Assembly: GCF_001562015.1 (NCBI RefSeq)
Contig: NZ_LASA01000173.1
Location: 1 to 42,038, forward strand
Direction of reading: 5' to 3'
Origin: Endozoicomonas arenosclerae
Lineage (GTDB): Bacteria > Pseudomonadota > Gammaproteobacteria > Pseudomonadales > Endozoicomonadaceae
DNA length: 42,038 nucleotides
Shown here: positions 19,405 through 28,557 of the stretch, piece by piece
Layout of the letters: the number at the start of each line of letters is the position of its first letter
Position numbering within the stretch: the stretch's first letter is position 1
Translations under genes and position numbers: made by a program
Notes under the pieces: generated by a model
Told to the model about the DNA's origin: nothing
The model's database searches: none
What the model saw: only the letters and a program-made list of their open reading frames with translations

Positions 19405-21042
19405 ATGCTCAGAGTTCAAACCTCCTTTTTACTGGGATTACTGGCTTGGCAGATTGCCCCGAATGCCAGCGCCAAAGAATACAGCCAGAGAGAACTGAAT
19501 GAGGAACGCGTAGTAGCCTCAAACTGGCAACAACACGCTCCTGAATATGAAGCACTTGTGTACCAGTCATTTAATATGGCCAGAGATAACCTTAAGGAAG
19601 CTCTACAACAGGTACCGGAAGGAAAACAGCCTGCTCTGGTCACAGACATTGACGACACATTGATCAATGGCGCCATTTACTTCTCCAGCCTCGTAGGTAC
19701 AGACAGTGCACGAACTGTCGACGCTTCCATCGAATGGTGGAAGAACAAAAACATGGAAGCCCTGCCTGGTGCTGTTGATTTTCTGAACGAAGTAAACGAC
19801 AAAGATATAGATATTTTCTACATCAGCGGTCGCTTCAATGAAGTAAAACAAGACACCGTAGACAACTTGAGACGCCTTGGTTTTCCGGTAAAAGGCGTGG
19901 ACAACCTGCTGTTCCAGAAGCGCGATAATGAAACCCTGACTAAAGAAGGTCAAAGACAGATAATCAGGGACCAGAATTACCATATAGTGATGCTACTGGG
20001 AGATCAGCTGGATGATCTGGGTGATGTACAAGGTAAGCATTTTCGCCAGAAACAGGCATGGGTCAACCAGAACCGAAGCCACTTTGGCTACGACTGGTAC
20101 AGCTTCCCCAACCTTATCTATGGCAGCTGGGAAAGTGCTATTACTCCCGGCTTTAATCAGCTCTCTCCTCAAGAGAAACACGATGCCAACCTGGATGCAC
20201 TGAAAGACTCCCACTATGGAGAAATTCAGGACGCTCTCTTTGCCCAGCAAATTACTTCAGCCATGATCTGGATGAATACATCCGCAGACTATCATGCACT
20301 GACCCGGCAGGCTTACAACCACTCCACTCGTATTCTGGAAAAACTGAATCAGAACTCCATGGAAAACCCGGTTATCGTAATTGATATTAACGGCACCATA
20401 CTGAATTACACACCTAAACGACCAGATTTAACCCACCCGGCACCGGGTTCAGAAAACAGTGAGCACAACTGGTATCTGAACAAGCATAAGACTTCCAGCC
20501 CTATTCCTGGTGCACCCGAATTCCTGGCGGCAGCCAAAGAAAAAGGATTTGATATTTTCTACGTATCAGAAAGACCTCTTTCTTCAGGACTGCACGGTAA
20601 TAAGAGAGATATTGAGGAAATGACCGTTAAAAAGCTCAGAGAGCTGGGCTATCCAGATGCCGATGAAATGCATATTGTCCTGAAAGGAGAGTATTGCTCC
20701 ACCGTTGAGAAAAAAAACTGCACCAAAGCCTTTCAACGAAGAGCTATCACAACCGGTCAGGTTGATAAGAAAAAACACCAGATCGCCCTGTTTATTGGCG
20801 ACATGCTTTCAGATTTCGACCTGGAAGAAAATGGCTTTGACCCCAACCTGAAAGTGTCTGTAACCGCCAATAAGGATCTGTTTGGCCGCCAGTACATCAT
20901 GATCCCAAACCCAATGAACAATCGCAGGCTGATCGCCATATACAGCGAGTATGCTGGTAGACATATTAAAGACTTGAGCAGCGAAGAAAGAGCTGAAGTT
21001 CGCCGCAAAATTCTCAGGAACTGGCCTGAGAAACCTTTTTGA
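19405..21042 (+). CDS. Secreted tandem e(P4)/class C acid phosphatase
   Basis: A 545-residue exported protein made of two HAD IIIB phosphatase units. Signal peptide: MLRVQTSFLLGLLAWQIAPN up to SAKE. Unit 1 (about 50-260) resembles the Haemophilus outer-membrane 5'-nucleotidase e(P4): DIDDT (Asp81, Asp83), ALPGAVDFLNEV, YISGR, and GDQLDDLGD. Unit 2 (about 285-530) repeats the plan: DINGT (Asp327, Asn329), PIPGAPEFL, YVSERPL, GDMLSDFD. In unit 2 the second aspartate of DxD, the general acid/base, is Asn, so it is probably weak or inactive as a phosphatase. The start at 19405 has GAGGG five bases before it; an ATG at 19393 does not. No lipobox is present, unlike e(P4). The 3' end overlaps the convergent PPC gene by 29 bases. 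Confidence 0.88.
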   Translation: MLRVQTSFLLGLLAWQIAPNASAKEYSQRELNEERVVASNWQQHAPEYEALVYQSFNMARDNLKEALQQVPEGKQPALVTDIDDTLINGAIYFSSLVGTDSARTVDASIEWWKNKNMEALPGAVDFLNEVNDKDIDIFYISGRFNEVKQDTVDNLRRLGFPVKGVDNLLFQKRDNETLTKEGQRQIIRDQNYHIVMLLGDQLDDLGDVQGKHFRQKQAWVNQNRSHFGYDWYSFPNLIYGSWESAITPGFNQLSPQEKHDANLDALKDSHYGEIQDALFAQQITSAMIWMNTSADYHALTRQAYNHSTRILEKLNQNSMENPVIVIDINGTILNYTPKRPDLTHPAPGSENSEHNWYLNKHKTSSPIPGAPEFLAAAKEKGFDIFYVSERPLSSGLHGNKRDIEEMTVKKLRELGYPDADEMHIVLKGEYCSTVEKKNCTKAFQRRAITTGQVDKKKHQIALFIGDMLSDFDLEENGFDPNLKVSVTANKDLFGRQYIMIPNPMNNRRLIAIYSEYAGRHIKDLSSEERAEVRRKILRNWPEKPF

Positions 21043-21418
21043 CTTCCAGCTCCAGATAGCCTGTTTCACTGTCCATGGTTCGGGTGAAACAGGTATTTTC
21101 CAGCAGAGCTATCACAATTTCCGCCGTCGTATCGATGATAGAACCCGACTTTAAATGACCACCCAGCACCCTTCCCTCACGATCCGCCACAGAAATATGC
21201 AGATGCAAACCAGTAGAGCAGCATGTACCCGACAATGAAAGAATTTCAAAAGGCCCATTAAGCCGCTTTTCATGCTCTGCCCCAGCCAATCTGACTGAGA
21301 GCACTTTCAAACTGCCTACACAAGTCAGAACACAAGCGGCCGACCATTCCTGTGCAAGATTTTGCAACTTCAGATAAAGATCATCGCCCGGAAGCAAACG
21401 TTGACTGTGTGTTTTCAT
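21014..21418 (-). CDS. PPC/DUF296 domain protein
   Basis: A 134-residue single-domain protein of the PPC/DUF296 family (PF03479): MKTHSQRLLPGDDLYLKLQN, ACVLTCVGSLKVLSVRLAG, EILSLSGT, LHLHISVADREGRVLGGHL and the end GYLELEVKK. In plants the domain is joined to AT-hooks in nuclear DNA-binding proteins; the role of stand-alone bacterial members is not established, and their conserved histidines suggest metal binding. It converges on the phosphatase gene with a 29-base overlap. A structured region with a terminator-like hairpin lies about 100 bases upstream of its start, which could be its leader. Confidence 0.88.
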   Translation of the reverse strand: MKTHSQRLLPGDDLYLKLQNLAQEWSAACVLTCVGSLKVLSVRLAGAEHEKRLNGPFEILSLSGTCCSTGLHLHISVADREGRVLGGHLKSGSIIDTTAEIVIALLENTCFTRTMDSETGYLELEVKKVSQASS

Positions 21419-21985
21419 AAGGCCTGCGCATAAACTGGATATACAGGAAGCATATCAAACGCAATGGACAGTTAAAGAGGCAATATAAAGAAGGAATAAG
21501 ATAGAGAAGGCATGGGATAAAGAAAGCCCGAACAAGCCGGGCTACTCTCTACCGACCAGGAAACTGGTCGCGGCATAACGCCGTAAAACCCGGGACTCAC
21601 TTTAGTAAAAATATTCATCATTCCCTATTGCCAGTTGCCCGTATTAGAGTGCCAGATGTCCTGATAAGCCGACACTCCCGGCACTATTTATGTCACTGCT
21701 GATCAAAGGCACTTTACGTGACCAGTTTGGTTTTCCATAATCATCCTATGATCAAGTCAGCCACATTTGCTCAACATGCTGAACAGGACTGACAGCCCCG
21801 CCCTTTAAAGAACGGACATACAGTACAAGTACGAAGCACCGTACTTGATACCCCTCCATCAAGGGATTTGGCGGCAATGTCCAAAACGAACGTATTTTTT
21901 AATTTAAACGGCCACGGCCAACTGAAAAAGTTTTCATGCCTACTGACAATGAAAGTTTTCAAGGTAACTAGCTAGGGAGTATGGA
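21419..21985. other. PPC gene-mukF divergent intergenic region
   Basis: 567 bases without a credible protein gene. The left part (21516-21685) has a run of hairpins ending in a terminator on the minus strand; see the ncRNA entry. The right part has an inverted repeat CAAGTACG/CGTACTTG (21826-21847) and two copies of AAAGTTTTCA 25 bases apart (21927-21936, 21952-21961) just before mukF, where its promoter should lie. Confidence 0.6.
21516..21690 (-). ncRNA. Candidate structured RNA or leader with terminator
   Basis: Reading the minus strand: a two-tier hairpin (AGTGCC/GGCACT with inner TGTC/GACA, 21648-21685), an unpaired A/T-rich stretch, then CGGC/GCCG (21571-21583), CGACCAG/CTGGTCG with a four-base loop (21553-21570), and finally AGCCCG/CGGGCT (21525-21543) followed by TTTCTTT. 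Three stem-loops in a row, the last with a T-rich tail, are what a small RNA or riboswitch-like leader looks like. No known family was recognised. It could be a free small RNA or a leader that ends or permits transcription into the PPC gene about 100 bases further on. The extent of the 5' end is a guess. Confidence 0.45.
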
Positions 21986-23353
21986 TTGACGGCATCTCAC
22001 GATATCCCCTCACTGATCAGCAATATTTTAACCAGTGGACAGAAGCTGAACCTGCAACCTGCGGACCTGGCTTTTCTTGCCACCCTGCGATACTGGAAAG
22101 ATCAGGAATCCCAACCGGAGTTCAGTGAAGAAGAACTCCATATTGTCTACGAACAGGTCGACAAACAATTATTGGATAGTCTTGCGGACAGCTGCCAGCG
22201 ACGTTGCAACGAAACCATTCGCCGCCTTCTGGAGCAGAACCTGTTGATCTGCCTGGAAGGCATCGGCGAAAAGCAGCACGCCTATCTGCTCCCACCCGTT
22301 TCTGAGCAAATAGTTGAGTCTATCTGCACTGGTTTTGACGCCTCTCATACTGCATTGAGCACTTTGTTCATGACAGTAGCCAGCCACCTGCGCGAAATAA
22401 GGGATGCAGCAGTCAATGACGGTAACGACCAATACTGGCGCCTTCAGATTGAGGCCCCACTTGATGTAACGGTTCGACAACTGGTGACCGCCATAGATCA
22501 CCGCCAGCGACAGCTGGATCAGGAAGCCATAGAGACCCGCTCTGAAGTGGTAGCCCTGCTAAAACACGACTGGCAAAACGCCATGACCCGTTGCGAACAT
22601 CTACTGAATGACACCCAGGACAGACTTCAGGACCTTCAACAATTATTGCTGGCCTCATGCCATCACCTGAGGCAATTACTGGAAGCCATCTCCAGCGCCT
22701 GCGAAACCGCCGACAGAAAACTGGCCGCGCATTCGGTCTTCAGACTTGAACAACATCTGGACCGGATTGAGCACTGGAGCGGTGAAAGACTGGAGCACTG
22801 GGAAAGTTTTCATCAGCGAGCTCATCAATACATACGTCAGTTCATTAATATGGATGAGAGAAAGGCGCTGATGGAACGCACGCTCGACGCCATTCAGAAT
22901 TATGATCAGACGCCCTGGTCCCTCAACCTGTGCAGTGACGAGCCACTGATTCGACTCAGGGAAATTGACGTCCCGCAATCCGAATCCGTTCAATCACAAG
23001 TGATTATGGATGAAGAAGGTATGACAGACCTGGATGATCTGGAAGCGCGTAAATCTGAAATTACTCACTGGTTGAAAAATCTCGTTTGTGAAAAAGAGCA
23101 CTTACCTTCTTACGAGGAAGCCCTGAGTGAACTTTCTTCCGTGATTCCGATGACTGACCTCCTGCAATCCGCCGGCTGGCTGTTTGAGTCCATGACCAAG
23201 CTGGGTCATTTTCAGCATCCCGAAGATATTCCAGACAGCATCTGGCAGGAAATCATGCCGAATCTTGAAGCAGAGCACCTGCAGCTCAAACTGACTCAAC
23301 CTATCAAACAACACCCTACCAAGAGACAGGGAGAACCTTCGCTTGAATGCTAA
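21986..23353 (+). CDS. mukF: Condensin kleisin subunit MukF
   Basis: A 455-residue kleisin of the MukBEF condensin (E. coli MukF 440 aa). The N-terminal winged-helix dimerisation domain (from LQPADLAFLATLRYW to RLLEQNLLICLEG), the helical middle (LRDIR-like HLREIRDAAVNDG, then LLKHDWQNAMTRCEHLL) and the acidic linker (MDEEGMTDLDDLEARKSEI) follow the family in order, with a C-terminal winged helix that should bind the MukB head. The start is TTG at 21986 with GGGAG six bases upstream; an ATG at 21981 meets a stop two codons later. It is the first gene of mukF-mukE-mukB and overlaps mukE by 11 bases. Confidence 0.93.
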   Translation: MTASHDIPSLISNILTSGQKLNLQPADLAFLATLRYWKDQESQPEFSEEELHIVYEQVDKQLLDSLADSCQRRCNETIRRLLEQNLLICLEGIGEKQHAYLLPPVSEQIVESICTGFDASHTALSTLFMTVASHLREIRDAAVNDGNDQYWRLQIEAPLDVTVRQLVTAIDHRQRQLDQEAIETRSEVVALLKHDWQNAMTRCEHLLNDTQDRLQDLQQLLLASCHHLRQLLEAISSACETADRKLAAHSVFRLEQHLDRIEHWSGERLEHWESFHQRAHQYIRQFINMDERKALMERTLDAIQNYDQTPWSLNLCSDEPLIRLREIDVPQSESVQSQVIMDEEGMTDLDDLEARKSEITHWLKNLVCEKEHLPSYEEALSELSSVIPMTDLLQSAGWLFESMTKLGHFQHPEDIPDSIWQEIMPNLEAEHLQLKLTQPIKQHPTKRQGEPSLEC

Positions 23354-24077
23354 TACCCCATACCAGACTCTGACCGAAGTCATCAATGACGATCTCTTTC
23401 CTGAGCTGGACAGCCGACTGCGCCGGGGTGAACACATTGATGCGAGACACACCCATCTCTACAGCATGCTACAGGCAGGCGAAACCTGGCTGGATCTTCA
23501 TTATCAGCGCTATGGGGCTGATCTGATCCGTGGGCAAGAAGATTACTATTATCTACGCCCTAATCTCGGCAACAAAAACCTGATTCGCTCGAAAAAACTC
23601 GATGAACTCAGCATGGTTCTGGGTCAGCTTCTGGCACTCTATCACCTTGATCCTGAACAGCTGGAAGGTGGAGGCTGGATCAGGGCTGATACTTTATTTG
23701 AACGTTTACGCATGCTGGTAGACGACGAACGACTGGCACGCCTGCTGGACCGAAAAAAAATCGACACACAGCTCGACCGTGAGAAAGCCATGGACACCCT
23801 TAAACGCTCTTTGAGGCAACTGTCGAGACTGGGAATGATCCGTATGGATGGCATGAAGGCTGACAGAGTTCAGACCCAATCACCTCTCATGCGTTTTATA
23901 GAACCCGTCAGAGCTGGACAAATGACCCGGGAAAGCCTGGAAAAACTGGTGCAATCCGGATCCATTTGCCTGGAAGCTGAGGAAGAGGTGGCCGACCAGA
24001 CAACAACAGATGACTCATCATCTGAGATATCAACCACAGAAGGCACATCCGATCAGATTAAGGAAGTCGAAGCATGA
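23343..24077 (+). CDS. mukE: Condensin subunit MukE
   Basis: A 244-residue winged-helix (KITE) protein that binds MukF and DNA in the MukBEF complex; E. coli MukE has 234. Family lines visible are LFPELDSRLRRGEHID, YGADLIRGQEDYYYLRPN, LIRSKKLDELSMVLGQLL and DREKAMDTLKRSLRQLSRLGM, with an acidic low-complexity tail. The start is TTG at 23343 with GGGAG nine bases upstream, inside the end of mukF; the nearby ATG at 23347 is in another frame and soon stops. The gene ends in a 4-base ATGA overlap with mukB. Confidence 0.93.
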   Translation: MNANTPYQTLTEVINDDLFPELDSRLRRGEHIDARHTHLYSMLQAGETWLDLHYQRYGADLIRGQEDYYYLRPNLGNKNLIRSKKLDELSMVLGQLLALYHLDPEQLEGGGWIRADTLFERLRMLVDDERLARLLDRKKIDTQLDREKAMDTLKRSLRQLSRLGMIRMDGMKADRVQTQSPLMRFIEPVRAGQMTRESLEKLVQSGSICLEAEEEVADQTTTDDSSSEISTTEGTSDQIKEVEA

Positions 24078-27000
24078 GTCAGACACGCACACAGATTAAC
24101 AGTCTGACACTGGTTAATTTTCGCGGTATCTTTTTCAAAACACTGTCCCTGCACCAGTGGATGAGCAACCTGATTGGTCATAATGGTGCAGGAAAGACCA
24201 CCATTATGGGCGCCTTACTGGTCAACCGCGTACCCGACAACCGACTGGTAAGACTGAGAAACAACTCCGACAGCGGCCAGGATCGCAGTGACAACGGCAT
24301 ATGGGGACGCATTGAAAGCGGAACTTGCTACTCACTGGTCGACTACACCCTGTTCAACAATGCACGGGTTATTGCTGGCGTTCAGCTAAAACGGCTTGGA
24401 AAACCCAGAGTCGAACTGAAAATGTTTGCCATTACCGGAATCGATGCAGATGTTTCCGTCAAAGATCTGGTGATGAGTCCAGCTGGAGAGAATCGCTACG
24501 ACGCCCTTGAGGGCAATGCACTCTCCAACCAAGTTGCCATGCAGGGTGGCACCCTGAAGCGATTCAAATCACTCGGCCAGTTTATGGATTGGCAGTTTGA
24601 GTGCCGTATCATCCCCCGTCGAATGGAAAACACCCGGGACCGCCAACGCTACTACCGGATGCTGGAGACCAGTCTATATGGTGGACTGTCTTCAGAAATG
24701 CAGAAAGGCCTCCGTGACTACCTGCTGACCTCGGAAGAGAATGTTAAAAAGTCGGTCAGCTCAATGCAGAATGCGCTGCAGGAAACACGGAAAACCCGAG
24801 ACAGTATCAATGATACTCGGGAAAAACGGGAACTCATCAAGGAACTTCTGGATTCCAGTTATCTGCTGGGCGAAAACGTGATTGGCTTAGCCCAGAGGCT
24901 TCAGGTTCAACTCCAGCAATCACTGATCGACTGCCAGAATCAGTCCCAACGTACTGCTTCAGACATTACTGCTCAACAACAGCAAATCAGCGCTGTCGAA
25001 CTTGAAATTGAGCAACTCGACCATACCCGCGAGCAACTTGAGCACCATGAGCAAGTAGCAAGAAGCCAGAAAGAGCAAGCTGAAACCCTTGATCGTCTGC
25101 ACAGCGAATCCAGACAACTGAAAATGGAGAACGACTGCATCCATGAACGCATGGAGCAGCAAAACTCTCAACAGGAAATACTGGAAGCCCAAAAGCAGGA
25201 ACAAAGTGAGCAACTTGATCAAATTGAAGAAGATGTTCGCTCACTGGTGACACAGTTGGCCAACGCTGAAGATGCCTACTCAGAAGAAGCTCGAAAAGCA
25301 GGTCTCTATAACCAGACAATCTCCAGTTTGGAGCAATGTCGAAACCTGCTGAAGGATGAGTCACTGGACGAAACGAATCTCAGCAACATCCTTCTGGATA
25401 AAGAGCAAAACCGCAAGGAACTGTCTGCGGAATACCACGTCAAGCGCCCCCTGCTTGAACAGATGGAAAATATACGAGGCCATTTCAGCCTGTGCCTCCC
25501 CATCCTTGAACAGCTGGAAAACAGCGAAGTATCTGCCGATAACGCCGGCACTATTGCCGATCAATGGATACAGAAGCGACGCACCAGAGAACAGGAGTCA
25601 AGAGAACTTCCTGCCATCAAGGTGAAACTCGAATCCTGCCAGAAAAAACGGTTGGAACAACAACGTCTGCTTGAGCATATAGCCAGGCTACCGACGCCTT
25701 ACAACCAATCGATTACTAACTACCCACAATGGTTAGAAACCCTTCAAGAGGGTCAAGCTGAAAAAGTTGTCCTTGGAGAGCAATTAGAGCAACTCTCCTC
25801 TTCACTGCAAGACTTGAGACTGACAAAACAGGCGCTTGAGCAACAAAAAGCTCAGACGCATAGAGATCACTCGCAATGGTTAGAGTACGACAATCTGCTC
25901 AAGGAACTGATCGAACAGAATCATGAAATACGACTGAGTCAACCTAATGATTTAAGTACAGTTCGGAATGAGCTTACCCTGAAGCAGCAACAGATTAGTC
26001 GCCAGGATCTCAACCTTGAGAATGAACTGAATACCCTGCGTATTCGATTGAAAGGCCTTGAGGTCACTGAATCCGCTGAGCAAATCCAGTTGCAGAAACT
26101 GGCAGAACTCACTGGCGGTCAACTGGTCAGCCAGTTCTTTGATGAAGACGAAATCTCACTGGAAGAAGCGGCCTGGCTCGAAGCGAAAATGGGCCCGCTT
26201 CGAAACGCCATTCTGGTTCAGGATGTCGATAAAGCCGCCTCATTGATTCGTCAGGAAACCGATAGACCTGATGATGTCTGGCTACTTCAGGGTGAACAAC
26301 GAAGCAGCTTCTCAGAGGACGACTTTATTCAGTCCCCCCTCCATCAGGACGAAGACGGCAGTGTCCTGATCAATCTTTCACAGAACATTTCTCGTATCAG
26401 CAGAGAGCCTGAATTCCCAACCATTGGCAAACTGGCTCGAGAGAACGAAAGACTGAGACTCATTGATCGGGAAGAGGCGCTGCTTGATGACAGACAAACT
26501 CTCGCCGTAAACCGAAAAAAACTCACCAAACAGTTTTCTTTACTGGACCAGATTGCCCCGATCTCTCATTGGATTGGTCGCAGCAAACCCGATGTTGACA
26601 CCATTAGTGACAATATTGAACAGTGTCAGAACGAACTGACTTCCACTCAGGCGAATCTCAACCAAAAAGGCATCGAGTTAAAATCTCTGAGCCAGGTTGT
26701 AGCCTTTCTGGAGAACCAACAGAGCAACGCCCCCGTTCTGGACGATACTGATCTGGAAATGATGCTTGAAAGCATTGATCGCCAACACACACAGTGTCTT
26801 GAATCAACAGAATGGATCAAAACGCATTCAGACAGCATTTCACAACTGGAAAAAAGCAGACTGTATCTTGACACACCTCCTGCCAAAGATATTGATACCT
26901 TTAAAGCCAGCCTGGATAAACTCAGCGCCAACATTTCAGAGCTGGGCAACGTTATAGATCTACTGCAAAGAGCCGAGCAGACTTTACCCAACCTTCGCTT

Positions 27001-28477
27001 TAAAGATTCCGTTCACCGTCAGAATGAAACCAGCTCCTTAAGAGAATCTCTGAAGCAGGAATGGGAAGAAAAAGATTCCAGAAAACGGGTTCAACAAAAA
27101 GAACTGGAACTGCTCAAAGAGCAGCTTCAGGCACTCAATGGCAATATTTCTGCAGACAAAGGCCTGATTCAACACAACGAAGGTCAACTGCTACTGAAAG
27201 AAAACGAGATGAATGGCATTCCCCTGGACTGGCATGAATCACTCTCTGACCAGATGAGCGCGCAACTGGAAGAAGTCATCAGTCAATTACGCGCTATTGA
27301 GCCCAAACATCAAACTCTGTTCGAATCTGTAACCCGATACCGGTCTGAACTGGAAGGCCTCAAAGACCAGCTGCAAAAACTTCAAACCGAAGTTGAAGCC
27401 ATCACTCCCAAGAGTGAAATAGCCAAACAGCATTGGGAGACCATTCAAGAGCAGGCAGGACAAAGCGGCCTCTTAAGTCGACTGCAATCTCAATATGTGC
27501 TCGAAGAAAGTAACGAACAACTTAAGGAAAATATCTCTACAGCCAGAGCCCGACTCGAACAGGCTCTGAAACCTGAACCAGAAAATACCCTGCTGAAACA
27601 ACTCTCCGAGACCAGCCTGTCGGATCTGCCCGGATTATTTGAAGGCTTTCTCTGTGCACAACAACTCCTTTCTGAGCGAATGGATAAAACCATTTCCAAC
27701 TCAGATGACCCAAGACAAGCCCTTGAACAACTGGAGGAACACCTGATTCGTCTTGAGGAGCGCCTGAAAGATGCAGAGTCACGCTTTCTGGCTGAGTCCG
27801 AATATATGGGCCAGAACATTCAACGCAGCATCAACCGACAGCGCAAACAGATCTTCCAGCTGAACTCAGCACTCTCTAGCGTCCACTTTGGCACAATTCG
27901 ATCCATCAAAATTGAAGTTCAGGAAATCGATAGCTTCAGAAAAGTACTGGACGCCCTTCAGAGCCAGTTCTACGGAGACCTGTTCAAACAACCTGAAATG
28001 ACGGTAGAAGACGCTCTGGCAGAAATTTTCAAGCGGGAAACCGGCGGCACCATTACCGGTGAAAAGCTGCTGGATTATCGTGAATACATCAAGCTCAACA
28101 TTCTGATTCAACGTGCAGGCAACAGTCAGTTTGAAGCAGCCAACCCAACGAATCTGTCGACCGGTGAAGCCATTGGAACAGGCCTTGCGGTACTCACAAT
28201 GGTTCTTCACTCTTGGGAGTCACAGAATCGGGAAGGAAATGGTCACGCAGCCAACCGCCTGCTATTCCTGGATGAAGCAGCCCGGCTGGATGCCAGGGCC
28301 CTACAAACACTCGAAGAACTATGTGCAAACCAGTCACTTCAACTGTTGGTGGGCGCACCTGACAATGTGCTTCCCAAGAATGGTGTTACCTATCGTATGG
28401 TACGACTAATGGAACCCTATGAGCATGTTATTTTCTCTGGGGTCAGGAGCAAGGCAGTTGCTCTCGAAGCATCATAA
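24074..28477 (+). CDS. mukB: Chromosome condensin SMC-like subunit MukB
   Basis: A 1467-residue SMC-type ATPase (E. coli MukB 1486 aa). The N-terminal head begins SLTLVNFRGIFFKTLSL with Walker A GHNGAGKT at 35-42; two long coiled coils rich in Gln, Glu and Leu flank a hinge at about 675-770 (WLEAKMGPLRNAILVQD ... DDVWLLQGEQ), and the C-terminal head has the signature LSTGEAIGTG near 1361 and Walker B LLFLDE at 1396-1401. The signature and DEAARLDAR line match MukB far better than the shorter MksB. It loads on DNA with MukE and MukF to compact and segregate the chromosome. It is the last gene of the operon, followed by a terminator. Confidence 0.96.
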   Translation: MSQTRTQINSLTLVNFRGIFFKTLSLHQWMSNLIGHNGAGKTTIMGALLVNRVPDNRLVRLRNNSDSGQDRSDNGIWGRIESGTCYSLVDYTLFNNARVIAGVQLKRLGKPRVELKMFAITGIDADVSVKDLVMSPAGENRYDALEGNALSNQVAMQGGTLKRFKSLGQFMDWQFECRIIPRRMENTRDRQRYYRMLETSLYGGLSSEMQKGLRDYLLTSEENVKKSVSSMQNALQETRKTRDSINDTREKRELIKELLDSSYLLGENVIGLAQRLQVQLQQSLIDCQNQSQRTASDITAQQQQISAVELEIEQLDHTREQLEHHEQVARSQKEQAETLDRLHSESRQLKMENDCIHERMEQQNSQQEILEAQKQEQSEQLDQIEEDVRSLVTQLANAEDAYSEEARKAGLYNQTISSLEQCRNLLKDESLDETNLSNILLDKEQNRKELSAEYHVKRPLLEQMENIRGHFSLCLPILEQLENSEVSADNAGTIADQWIQKRRTREQESRELPAIKVKLESCQKKRLEQQRLLEHIARLPTPYNQSITNYPQWLETLQEGQAEKVVLGEQLEQLSSSLQDLRLTKQALEQQKAQTHRDHSQWLEYDNLLKELIEQNHEIRLSQPNDLSTVRNELTLKQQQISRQDLNLENELNTLRIRLKGLEVTESAEQIQLQKLAELTGGQLVSQFFDEDEISLEEAAWLEAKMGPLRNAILVQDVDKAASLIRQETDRPDDVWLLQGEQRSSFSEDDFIQSPLHQDEDGSVLINLSQNISRISREPEFPTIGKLARENERLRLIDREEALLDDRQTLAVNRKKLTKQFSLLDQIAPISHWIGRSKPDVDTISDNIEQCQNELTSTQANLNQKGIELKSLSQVVAFLENQQSNAPVLDDTDLEMMLESIDRQHTQCLESTEWIKTHSDSISQLEKSRLYLDTPPAKDIDTFKASLDKLSANISELGNVIDLLQRAEQTLPNLRFKDSVHRQNETSSLRESLKQEWEEKDSRKRVQQKELELLKEQLQALNGNISADKGLIQHNEGQLLLKENEMNGIPLDWHESLSDQMSAQLEEVISQLRAIEPKHQTLFESVTRYRSELEGLKDQLQKLQTEVEAITPKSEIAKQHWETIQEQAGQSGLLSRLQSQYVLEESNEQLKENISTARARLEQALKPEPENTLLKQLSETSLSDLPGLFEGFLCAQQLLSERMDKTISNSDDPRQALEQLEEHLIRLEERLKDAESRFLAESEYMGQNIQRSINRQRKQIFQLNSALSSVHFGTIRSIKIEVQEIDSFRKVLDALQSQFYGDLFKQPEMTVEDALAEIFKRETGGTITGEKLLDYREYIKLNILIQRAGNSQFEAANPTNLSTGEAIGTGLAVLTMVLHSWESQNREGNGHAANRLLFLDEAARLDARALQTLEELCANQSLQLLVGAPDNVLPKNGVTYRMVRLMEPYEHVIFSGVRSKAVALEAS

Positions 28478-28524
28478 CGAATTAGTACTGCTTTAAACCT
28501 AACTACATCAAAATCAAAAATATT

Positions 28525-28557
28525 AAATAGCCTCATATTTGAGGCTATTTCTCTTTT
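28525..28557. terminator. Shared terminator of mukB and the convergent hydrolase gene
   Basis: AAATAGCCTC/GAGGCTATTT (28525-28534 and 28541-28550) with a six-base loop is followed by CTCTTTTT on the plus strand and by AATATTTTTGATTTTG on the minus strand, so it can serve both converging genes. Confidence 0.85.

Noticed and set aside
21432-21443. LexA-like site CTGGATATACAG
   Set aside because: The gap between CTG and CAG is six bases; the gammaproteobacterial LexA box needs ten.
21771-21962. 63-codon frame upstream of mukF with several cysteines
   Set aside because: Antisense to the mukF promoter region, no Shine-Dalgarno and no recognised family; it is explained by a stop-poor AT-rich stretch.
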